14,722 nt of DNA, from assembly GCA_020024395.1 (NCBI GenBank), contig JAHHTV010000017.1:1-14722 (forward strand). The letters run 5' to 3'. Under the pieces are notes generated by a model. The model was not told where the DNA came from, ran no database searches, and was given only the letters and a program-made list of their open reading frames with translations. The position numbers were made by a program, and so were the translations under genes. This stretch comes from Anaerotignum sp. (GTDB lineage: Bacteria; Bacillota; Clostridia; Lachnospirales; Anaerotignaceae). Below are positions 5,116 to 11,489 of the stretch, one piece after another; position 1 is the first letter of the stretch; the number at the start of each line of letters is the position of its first letter.

Positions 5116-7500
5116 ATGAAACGATTTCTCGCTTTGACATTGGCAGGAACACTTCTTCTGAGCAATACAACCATATTTGCTGCAACATTTGCGGATATCA
5201 ACAAAGTGCCTTGGCCTGGTGCTGCAACATTCATCAATCAGGCAGCAGATTTGGGCTTGATGAGTGGTTACTTGGAAAATGGCAGAAAATACTGTAAACC
5301 CAAAAACAATGTAACATATAATGAAGCAACACAGTTGGTTTATTCCATTTTGAAAACATATTACAAAGATGATGCCAACGAAAGTATCATTGCAAAATGG
5401 AAACCTATTATGATTGCCTACAATATCCCAACTTGGGCATATTCTGCGGTATCCTATTCTTTAGAAAAAGGTATTTTGATTACCACAGACCTTTCCCGTT
5501 TTATGAAAGGCAACACACAAAAATATGCCACTCGTGAAGATGTGGGCATACTGTTTGGCAAAGCACTTGGCAAAATATATGGCGTGGATATGAATGCCAA
5601 ACTGTCATACAAAGATGCATCTGCCATTGCCAAAACTTCTGTACCATATTTAGATTTGTTATATGATAAAAAAATCATGGTGGGAGATGACTACAACAAA
5701 TTCAATCCCAAAGTCAATATCAACCGTGCAGAAATGGCAGTATTGTCTGTAAAATCTTATAAATTGCTGACAACTGCTACACCAACTCCACCATCTACTG
5801 TGCCAAATAACAACACCCCTAGTATGCCTTCTAGTGGCAATATCACAGGCACCATTGCTATGGCAACTGTATTGGATAACGGCGACCTGTTTTGCAGTGT
5901 GCATACAAATGATGGCAAAGGCGTAAATTTGTTTGGCAAAAAAGGTACCTCTAAAATATATTATGATGGTGAAGAAATCAGCTTCCGTGATGTTGGTGTG
6001 GATGATGCTGTGACAATCTCTTATGCAAACGGAGATATTCAAACATTGACTATCACAAAATCCAAACATGGTGTCACTGAAAAATCAACTTATGATTTGT
6101 TAGATATCACTTCTTCCAAAGTGGTTGTAAAAGATGGTTCTAAAGAAAAAACATATACATTAGATGACTCTGTACAAGTGTATATCAATGAAACATCTTC
6201 TTCCCCTTCCAAATTGTATAGTGCATTGTCTGATAAAAAGAATTTCTCTGTGACACTACATCTCAACAAAGATAATAAAGTCACAAAAATTTATGCAACC
6301 GAAACCACAAAAGGTACCAAAACCGGTTTGATAAAAGATTTGGATGATAAAGAAATCACCATCAAAGCATCTGATGGAAAATCTTATGATTACAAATTGA
6401 GCAGCAGCGTCAGCGTATCTGACTCTTTAACAAACATGAGTTTCAGCGATTTGAAAAGACATTATGATGACACCGATTATCATGTAACATTGACCACAGA
6501 CGGCAAAGGTGTTGTGACAAAAATTACCATAAACTATGCAGAAGATGATGCAAATGGTATTTTGACAAACATTACCTCCCGCAGATTGACCATCAAATCA
6601 AATGGCAAAGAATATACATATTCTTATTATGACAAAGATATTACTGTCAAAGTAGATGGCAAAACAAAAGATTTGGATTATCTGAAAGACCATTACAAAG
6701 ATACTTCTTATCGCGTTGCTTTGACTATTAACCGTGACGATGAAGTCACAAAAATTGTGGCAACAGAAGAAAAAATGGGTACTTCCAAAGGGATTATCAC
6801 ATACATGAGCAACAGCAAAATCGAAATCGAAGACAGCAAAGGACATACTTATTCCTATTCTGTATTAGATGACACAGACGATATTACTGTCACATTAAAT
6901 GGAAAAAGCTCTGATTATGATAGATTGAAAGAAGTTTACAAAAAATATGATTATGAAGCAACATTATCATTTAAAAACAAAAAAGTTTCCAAAATTTCTG
7001 CAACCAATAAAGAAGCAGACAAAGGGGAACTGCGTTCTTTGAGTTATGATGAAATTACCATTGATGTAGATGGCAGCAAATTCAAATATGATTTGGACGA
7101 AAATGTTGTTGTAGAATTAGAAAATGATGATTACACATTGAAAAAACTGATGGAAGATTTCAACAAAGGTTATGATAACTTTACCGTCAAACTTTCATTT
7201 GACAGCAAACATTCCAAAGTCACACGCATTTATGCAGAATATTTATCTGAAAAAGGTGATACTGTAAAAGGTGATTTGATAGAAGTTTCCAGAAGCAAAA
7301 TTCGCATTCGGACAGATAGTCGTACAAAAACATATTACTTCTCCAACCATTTTGATGATATATCTGATGTCAGGGGCGATGTAGACGATTTGGACGACTT
7401 AATCGACCGTTTTGATGATGGAGATGGCAGAGATTATTACATCAAACTGGAATTAAATCGTGATGATGAAGTCACAAAATTAACCGCTGAAAGAGCTTAA
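5116..7500 (+). CDS. Secreted SLH-domain surface protein with about seven C-terminal tandem repeats
   Basis: This 794-residue exported protein begins with a signal peptide (MKRFLALTLAGTLLLSNTTIFA, predicted cut after residue 22). Three S-layer homology domains follow at about 24-75, 105-152 and 163-215, which normally anchor proteins to pyruvylated secondary cell-wall polymers. A Pro/Thr/Asn linker spans about 221-242. Residues 243-794 are about seven diverged units of 70-80 residues, each with the pattern G-x-I..L....I.I...G..Y.Y/L, then L..L...Y.......V.L.....VTKI.A. The protein is rich in Lys, Asp, Thr and Ser and looks beta-strand-rich and acidic at the end. I see no catalytic motif; a structural or adhesive role is likely but unproven. 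An ATG seven codons upstream (5095) is rejected because the AGGAGG (5101-5106) sits between it and 5116. A hairpin terminator follows the stop. Confidence 0.9.
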   Translation: MKRFLALTLAGTLLLSNTTIFAATFADINKVPWPGAATFINQAADLGLMSGYLENGRKYCKPKNNVTYNEATQLVYSILKTYYKDDANESIIAKWKPIMIAYNIPTWAYSAVSYSLEKGILITTDLSRFMKGNTQKYATREDVGILFGKALGKIYGVDMNAKLSYKDASAIAKTSVPYLDLLYDKKIMVGDDYNKFNPKVNINRAEMAVLSVKSYKLLTTATPTPPSTVPNNNTPSMPSSGNITGTIAMATVLDNGDLFCSVHTNDGKGVNLFGKKGTSKIYYDGEEISFRDVGVDDAVTISYANGDIQTLTITKSKHGVTEKSTYDLLDITSSKVVVKDGSKEKTYTLDDSVQVYINETSSSPSKLYSALSDKKNFSVTLHLNKDNKVTKIYATETTKGTKTGLIKDLDDKEITIKASDGKSYDYKLSSSVSVSDSLTNMSFSDLKRHYDDTDYHVTLTTDGKGVVTKITINYAEDDANGILTNITSRRLTIKSNGKEYTYSYYDKDITVKVDGKTKDLDYLKDHYKDTSYRVALTINRDDEVTKIVATEEKMGTSKGIITYMSNSKIEIEDSKGHTYSYSVLDDTDDITVTLNGKSSDYDRLKEVYKKYDYEATLSFKNKKVSKISATNKEADKGELRSLSYDEITIDVDGSKFKYDLDENVVVELENDDYTLKKLMEDFNKGYDNFTVKLSFDSKHSKVTRIYAEYLSEKGDTVKGDLIEVSRSKIRIRTDSRTKTYYFSNHFDDISDVRGDVDDLDDLIDRFDDGDGRDYYIKLELNRDDEVTKLTAERA
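5848..7497 (+). repeat. Seven diverged tandem repeats inside the SLH protein gene
   Basis: At the protein level the units begin near residues 245, 322, 403, 480, 557, 637 and 716 of the 794-residue protein. Most units end in a VTKI.A or close variant, for example NKVTKIYATE, DEVTKIVATE and DEVTKLTAE. Divergence is strong enough that the DNA repeats are not obvious, pointing to an old duplication series, not recent slippage. Confidence 0.7.
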
Positions 7501-7511
7501 TCCATTTCAAG

Positions 7512-7551
7512 AAGGAGAATACTTTGAAAAATCAAAGTATTTTCCTTTCTT
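7512..7551 (+). terminator. Terminator hairpin after the SLH protein gene
   Basis: AAGGAGAATACTTTGA (7512-7527) pairs with TCAAAGTATTTTCCTT (7532-7547) around AAAA, giving a 16-bp stem with one G-T pair. The T tail is broken (TCTTGCTTT), so efficiency may be moderate. It begins 11 bp after the stop codon. Confidence 0.7.
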
Positions 7552-7638
7552 GCTTTGTAAAGCAGCATAGGTTTGTATCATTTTTTCAAAAAATATATAA
7601 ACCACCGAATTTTTATTCATTTTTTCATAAAAAATTGT

Positions 7639-7667
7639 TTGATATGCCATATTTACTTTATTATAGT
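7639..7667 (+). promoter_or_regulatory. Sigma-A promoter of the amino-acid ABC transporter operon
   Basis: TTGATA (7639-7644) and TATAGT (7662-7667) are separated by 17 nt, one mismatch from consensus in each hexamer. The start would be near 7674, giving a leader of about 60 nt before the ATG at 7733. The string ATAACATAGTA at 7674-7684 also occurs in front of the SLH gene. Confidence 0.75.
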
Positions 7668-7732
7668 AACGTGATAACATAGTAGCATAATAAAGAAAAT
7701 AATCAATTTGATTTGTAAAGGAGCGGTTATAT

Positions 7733-8572
7733 ATGAAAAAATATTTTACTTTGTTTGCCACTTTGGCTGTCACAATGGGGATATTCGCTGGTTGTAGCAC
7801 ATCTAGTGACACAAAACAACCTGAAACAAATGGAGATACTGCACAACGCACTACTTTTACTGTTGGTTTTGATGCAGAATACCCTCCCTACGGTTACAAA
7901 AATGATGCTGGTGAATATGTTGGTTTTGACTTAGACTTGGCACAAGAAGTATGCGACCGTAATGGTTGGGAGCTGAAAAAACAACCTTTGGATTGGACTT
8001 CCAAAGATATGGAATTAAATAGTGGTACAGTTGATTGTCTGTGGAATGGCTTTACCATGACAGGCAGAGAAGCAGACTATACTTTCTCAAAACCTTATGT
8101 AGATAACAGCATTGTATTTGTCGTGCGTACTGATGCAGATATACAGTCAAAAGCAGATTTGGCTGGTAAAACGGTAATCACACAAGCAGCCTCCTCTGCT
8201 TTGGCAGCTTTGACAAATGAAAAAGATAACGAAGAAAATCTTGCTTTGGCAGCTTCATTTGCCGCTTTGGAACAAACACCTGATTATAATACTGCATTTA
8301 TGAATTTAGAAGCTGGCTCTGTGGATGCCATTGCAGTTGATATCGGTGTTGCACAATATCAACTGACAAACCGCAGTGATTTATTCCGCAAATTGGAAGA
8401 ACCTCTTTCCACAGAACAATATGGCATTGCATTCAAATTGGGTAACGAAGAATTGCGTGACCAAGTACAAACCACATTAGATGAAATGGTAACAGATGGT
8501 ACATTTGATAAAATTGCTGCAAATTATGCAGATTATAGCTTAGACCAGATGGTTTGCTTAGGTAAAGAATAA
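7733..8572 (+). CDS. Amino-acid ABC transporter substrate-binding lipoprotein
   Basis: The 279-residue protein is an extracellular solute-binding protein of family 3. It begins with a lipoprotein signal peptide; the lipobox IFAGC places the lipidated Cys at 21, followed by a Ser/Thr/Asp-rich tether. The mature part shows the family pattern DAEYPPYGYKNDAGEYVGFDLDLA (48-70), then DCLWNGFTMTGREADYTFSKPYVDN, the typical ligand-pocket region with the Arg that binds the alpha-carboxylate. Family members bind polar amino acids (Gln, His, Arg, cystine and others); the sequence does not let me choose. The ATG follows AAAGGAG at 7717-7723. It is the first gene of a unit with a permease, an ATPase and a CntK-like racemase. 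Two hairpins separate it from the permease gene. The linked racemase makes histidine or a similar polar amino acid an attractive but unproven ligand. Confidence 0.93.
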   Translation: MKKYFTLFATLAVTMGIFAGCSTSSDTKQPETNGDTAQRTTFTVGFDAEYPPYGYKNDAGEYVGFDLDLAQEVCDRNGWELKKQPLDWTSKDMELNSGTVDCLWNGFTMTGREADYTFSKPYVDNSIVFVVRTDADIQSKADLAGKTVITQAASSALAALTNEKDNEENLALAASFAALEQTPDYNTAFMNLEAGSVDAIAVDIGVAQYQLTNRSDLFRKLEEPLSTEQYGIAFKLGNEELRDQVQTTLDEMVTDGTFDKIAANYADYSLDQMVCLGKE

Positions 8573-8579
8573 AAACATC

Positions 8580-8616
8580 ATAAGCGTGCAGAAATTTCCT
8601 GCACGCTTATTGTTTG
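8580..8616 (+). terminator. Strong hairpin after the binding-protein gene (partial terminator or mRNA stabiliser)
   Basis: ATAAGCGTGCAG (8580-8591) pairs perfectly with CTGCACGCTTAT (8599-8610) over 12 bp with a 7-nt loop, followed by only TGTTTGTG. The weak T tract and the cotranscribed genes downstream suggest a leaky terminator or a 3' stabiliser that lets more binding protein than permease be made. Confidence 0.65.
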
Positions 8617-8621
8617 TGTAA

Positions 8622-8680
8622 AGCCGTCATTGACGGCTGACAGAAACAAACGCTTCTAACGCTTTTTTCTGTGAACCGTC
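8622..8680 (+). promoter_or_regulatory. Second structured segment before the permease gene, with alternative pairings
   Basis: AGCCGTC (8622-8628) pairs with GACGGCT (8632-8638). The same GACGG (8632-8636) can instead pair with CCGTC at 8676-8680, extended by CAGAAA (8641-8646) against TTTCTG (8666-8671). The two foldings exclude each other, and the second ends 10 nt before the permease ribosome binding site. This is a possible switch; the function is an inference. Confidence 0.4.
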
Positions 8681-8704
8681 TGATGAAAAGAAAGGATGAT
8701 ATAT

Positions 8705-9433
8705 ATGGATATAGCATTTTTGACCGATATTGTAAAAGAATTATTTTCCGGTCTGATTTCCTCTTTTTGGATATTTGTATTAACATTGTTGTTTTCTATG
8801 CCTTTGGGGCTTTTGATTACTTATGGCCGTATGTCAAAATTTGCCCCATTGCATTTTTTGGCACCTCAACATAAACCTGTTGGAAAAATGCGTGCTACTT
8901 TGGCAAATTTCAAACCCATACAATTTATTTGTAAAATATTCATTGCCGTTGTCAGAGGAACGCCTTTGATGTTGCAATTATTTGCTGTTTTTTATGGCCC
9001 ATATTATTTATTCAAAATTCCTTTGTCATCAGAATATCGTTTCACTGCAGTCATCATCGGGTTTTCTATCAACTATGCGGCGTATTTTGCAGAAATTTAT
9101 CGTTCTGGCATTACTTCTATCCCTGTTGGGCAGTATGAAGCCGCTACAGTATTGGGCTACAACAAAGCACAAACATTCTTTCACATTATATTTCCACAAA
9201 TGTGCAAACGCATTGTGCCACCTGTGACAAATGAAGCCATTACATTGGTAAAAGATACCGCTATGGCATTTGTTATCAGCTACCCAGAAATGTTTACTGT
9301 TGCAAAACAAATTTCTGCTGCAAAAACAACCATTATGCCACTTATCGTTGCAGGTGTATTTTATTTCATATTCAATGCTGTGGTAGCGTTTATTATGGAA
9401 TGTATTGAAAAAAGAATGAGCTATTATCGTTAA
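8705..9433 (+). CDS. Amino-acid ABC transporter permease (HisM/GlnP family)
   Basis: The 242-residue membrane protein belongs to the polar amino-acid permease family. It has several hydrophobic spans (about 17-40, 75-103, 112-133, 184-200 and 209-232). It has the family motif RGTPL at 84-88 and the cytoplasmic EAA-type coupling loop [15 protein letters not shown] at 142-156, which contacts the ATPase. It forms the transport channel, probably as a homodimer because only one permease gene is present. A long charged cytoplasmic stretch (about 41-72) separates the first span from RGTPL. The start at 8705 follows AAAGGA at 8691-8696 with 8-nt spacing; the in-frame ATG at 8696 overlaps that site and is rejected. 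The gene lies 132 bp after the binding-protein gene and 13 bp before the ATPase gene. Confidence 0.93.
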   Translation: MDIAFLTDIVKELFSGLISSFWIFVLTLLFSMPLGLLITYGRMSKFAPLHFLAPQHKPVGKMRATLANFKPIQFICKIFIAVVRGTPLMLQLFAVFYGPYYLFKIPLSSEYRFTAVIIGFSINYAAYFAEIYRSGITSIPVGQYEAATVLGYNKAQTFFHIIFPQMCKRIVPPVTNEAITLVKDTAMAFVISYPEMFTVAKQISAAKTTIMPLIVAGVFYFIFNAVVAFIMECIEKRMSYYR

Positions 9434-9446
9434 GGAGGTGCCAAAA

Positions 9447-10214
9447 ATGCACATATTAGAAATCAACCATTGCAATAAAAAATTCGGAAATCATGAAGTA
9501 TTAAAAGACATTTCGCTTTCTGTGGAAGAAGGGCAAGTGGTCAGCATTATTGGGCCTTCTGGCTCTGGAAAATCTACATTGCTTCGTTGTGCCACATTAC
9601 TGGAAACGATGGATGGCGGCGATTTGATTTATATGGGGCAATCTGCTGCAAAAGCAGACGCCACAGGCAACGCCATTTATGCAGATAAAAAAATACTACA
9701 AGAAGTCAAAAAACATTTTGGGCTTGTATTTCAAAATTTCAATCTATTTCCACACTATACTGTTTTCAAAAACATTACAGAACCACCCATTTTGATTGGC
9801 AAACGACCAAAACAAGAAGTATATGCACACGCAAAAGAATTGCTTCAAAAAATGGGGCTTGCAGATAAAGCAGATGCTTATCCTTATCAGCTTTCTGGCG
9901 GACAGCAACAAAGGGTATCCATCGCCAGAGCTTTAGCAATGAAACCTAAAATATTATTTTTTGATGAACCAACTTCTGCACTTGACCCCGAATTGACGGG
10001 TGAGATATTGCAAGTGATGAAAGAACTTGCAGCAGAACATATGACAATGGTCATTGTAACACATGAAATGAGTTTTGCCAGAGATGTGTCCAGTCATATC
10101 ATATTTATGGATGGTGGTGTTATTGTAGAACAAGGCAATCCACATGAATTGATACACAATCCAAAAGAAGCAAGAACCAAAGCATTTTTAAGTCGTTTTC
10201 AACAATCAGAATGA
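9447..10214 (+). CDS. Amino-acid ABC transporter ATP-binding protein (GlnQ/HisP family)
   Basis: The 255-residue ATPase has all catalytic elements: Walker [10 protein letters not shown] (36-44), Q-loop Gln96 in [10 protein letters not shown], signature LSGGQQQR (149-156), Walker B ILFFDE (169-174), the D-loop SALDPE and the switch His206 in VTHEM. The [10 protein letters not shown] and [10 protein letters not shown] strings are typical of the polar amino-acid importers. It acts at the inner face of the membrane and powers the permease encoded just upstream. A segment of about 25 residues between the Walker A region and the Q-loop (about 65-90) is slightly longer than in the enteric proteins. 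The ATG at 9447 follows AAGGAGG (9432-9438). A GTG at 9438 in the same frame lies inside that site and is rejected. Its stop codon is 15 bp before the racemase ATG. Confidence 0.95.
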   Translation: MHILEINHCNKKFGNHEVLKDISLSVEEGQVVSIIGPSGSGKSTLLRCATLLETMDGGDLIYMGQSAAKADATGNAIYADKKILQEVKKHFGLVFQNFNLFPHYTVFKNITEPPILIGKRPKQEVYAHAKELLQKMGLADKADAYPYQLSGGQQQRVSIARALAMKPKILFFDEPTSALDPELTGEILQVMKELAAEHMTMVIVTHEMSFARDVSSHIIFMDGGVIVEQGNPHELIHNPKEARTKAFLSRFQQSE

Positions 10215-10229
10215 AAGAATGTGAAATAT

Positions 10230-11051
10230 ATGGAAATACAATTTGTAAAAGTCAGTCCAAACCAAAATATGACATTGCTCATCGAAACACCGATTGCACG
10301 AAAAAAACAACTAGAAGTTGCCAAAACGCTCATTGCCTATCATTCTGTATATGCAGAGCAAGCAGGCTATATCGAACCACCACAAAACAAAAATGCATGG
10401 GCAAAATTGCAAATGATGGCAGGTGAATTTTGTGGCAATGCCACACTTGCACTGGCAGCATATTTATTTTCAAAAGAGCAACCTCCTATTTTTGCAGAAA
10501 AAATCATACCGCTAGAAGTTTCTGGCACAGATGATATGGTGTATTGTCATATGCAAAAAACAGAGAAACATTTCATTGGTACATTAGAAATGCCATTGCC
10601 GCTTTGTGTGGCACAAAAAACATATATGTTGCATGACAAAAGCTATTTTCTTGAAACAGTTTGTTTTGCTGGAATTTGGCATATCATTGTGCCAAAATCA
10701 CTTTGGGGTGAAAAATCTACACACTATGCAGAACAAGCCGCAAAAGCATGGGAAAATCAAATAGATACGGCAGCATTTGGTATTTTGATTTGGGACGAAA
10801 CAACAAAAGAATTACAATCTTTGGTTTGTGTCAAAAATGCGAGTTTGATTTGGGAAAGAGGTTGTGGCAGTGGTACATCTGCCATTGGTATTGTAACTGC
10901 ATTACAACAAAAATCCAGCATTTCTTTAGATATTCAGCAAACAGGCGGTATCATGCATATTGCTGTGGATTATGACAAAAACCAAATTTCACGCATACAA
11001 TTATCTGTACCCATTGCCATTGTTGCAAAAGGTACTGCATACATTCCATAA
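10230..11051 (+). CDS. DapF-fold amino-acid racemase resembling histidine racemase CntK
   Basis: The 273-residue protein has the cofactor-independent diaminopimelate epimerase/PhzF-type fold. Its two catalytic cysteines are conserved: Cys68 in GEFCGNAT and Cys212 in ERGCGSGTS. The wider context, KVSPNQNMTLLI at the start, AEQAGYIEPPQ, LQMMAGEFCGNAT, SLIWERGCGSGTSAIG and KGTAYIP at the end, follows CntK, the histidine racemase of staphylopine synthesis (NPSGNMTILV, SLIWENSCGSGT, TGKAYIE), more closely than DapF. The likely reaction is interconversion of L- and D-histidine or a similar amino acid by a two-base mechanism in the cytoplasm. The gene follows the ABC importer by 15 bp, so it probably acts on the imported substrate or its product. 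No nicotianamine-synthase-like or opine-dehydrogenase genes are present. The start is weakly marked; GTG at 10221 is an alternative in frame. The comparison with CntK is from memory, not a search. Confidence 0.8.
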   Translation: MEIQFVKVSPNQNMTLLIETPIARKKQLEVAKTLIAYHSVYAEQAGYIEPPQNKNAWAKLQMMAGEFCGNATLALAAYLFSKEQPPIFAEKIIPLEVSGTDDMVYCHMQKTEKHFIGTLEMPLPLCVAQKTYMLHDKSYFLETVCFAGIWHIIVPKSLWGEKSTHYAEQAAKAWENQIDTAAFGILIWDETTKELQSLVCVKNASLIWERGCGSGTSAIGIVTALQQKSSISLDIQQTGGIMHIAVDYDKNQISRIQLSVPIAIVAKGTAYIP

Positions 11052-11054
11052 AAC

Positions 11055-11100
11055 AAAAAACAGCAGATTTTCTGTCAATATGGAAAATACTGCTGTTTTT
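11055..11100. terminator. Bidirectional terminator between the racemase gene and the Cys-rich gene
   Basis: AAAAACAGCAG (11056-11066) pairs with CTGCTGTTTTT (11090-11100). A second short stem, TTTTC (11068-11072) with GAAAA (11083-11087), lies inside. A-rich and T-rich flanks on both sides let it end transcription from either strand. It lies within 5 bp of both stop codons. Confidence 0.88.
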
Positions 11101-11104
11101 CTAT

Positions 11105-11404
11105 TTACAATGATTCACAATCTGTAGATACATCTGTATTGCTTTTTTTGTCTGTTTGTTGCTGCGGCTTACTATCGTCTTTTGTATCTGCTGTGTTGAC
11201 CACAACGACAATGCAACAGCCGCAACATGGACAATTATGACATCGTGGACAACAATGCATACAGCCATTGCAATAACCATTTTGTGTATCATTTGTTTTA
11301 TGTGTATTGGTATTACCAGAAGTGTAATGATTGCCATTTGGAATATAATTTCTTGTATTTCGCATGGTTTGATAACAGTTTCCCATGTTGTTATTCCAAT
11401 ACAT
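11105..11404 (-). CDS. Small cysteine-rich protein of unknown function
   Basis: I do not recognise this 99-residue protein. Residues 1-44 are rich in Asn, Thr, Gly and Tyr (MYWNNNMGNCYQTMRNTRNY). Residues 45-64 hold ten cysteines in twenty positions, spaced C-x2-C-x2-CC-x2-C-x2-C-x-CC-x-CC with two His among them. IVVVV follows, then a polar Lys/Asp/Gln/Ser tail with a last Cys at 96. No signal peptide is evident. The density of Cys suggests metal binding or disulfide cross-linking, as in metallothionein-like peptides or spore-coat/exosporium proteins; this is inference. The start is chosen from AAAGGAG at about 11411-11417 (minus strand), seven bases before the ATG at 11402-11404. The same frame stays open upstream to 11512 but would overlap ftsH and skip this site. 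It follows ftsH by 85 bp and has its own likely promoter. Confidence 0.75.
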   Translation of the reverse strand: MYWNNNMGNCYQTMRNTRNYIPNGNHYTSGNTNTHKTNDTQNGYCNGCMHCCPRCHNCPCCGCCIVVVVNTADTKDDSKPQQQTDKKSNTDVSTDCESL

Positions 11405-11441
11405 AACAAATCTCCTTTCTGCAAATGCCATTACACCATAT

Positions 11442-11470
11442 ATTATGTCCGTGTCATTTTTTTGTGCCAA
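11442..11470 (-). promoter_or_regulatory. Probable sigma-A promoter of the Cys-rich gene
   Basis: On the minus strand TTGGCA (11470-11465) and CATAAT (11447-11442) are 17 nt apart, each one base from consensus. It lies between the ftsH stop and the Cys-rich gene. No clear terminator follows ftsH, so read-through from ftsH is also possible. Confidence 0.6.
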
Positions 11471-11489
11471 TACAGAGATTTTGTTTTGA

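Noticed and set aside
7524..7682. TTG-started frame of about 52 codons with a GAAGGAG in front
   Set aside because: The apparent ribosome binding site is part of the terminator stem, and the frame runs through the promoter of the ABC operon; composition is that of random AT-rich DNA.
9438..9446. GTG start for the ATPase gene
   Set aside because: The GTG overlaps the AAGGAGG site; the ATG at 9447 has proper spacing and gives a normal N-terminus.
10211..10426. ATG overlapping the ATPase stop (ATGA type) leading a 71-codon frame
   Set aside because: It is out of frame with the clearly conserved racemase that covers the same bases.
11464..11470. TTGGCAC on the minus strand as a second sigma-54 -24 element
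   Set aside because: No GC pair lies 10 nt downstream of the GG, so the -12 half is missing; a sigma-A reading with CATAAT fits better.
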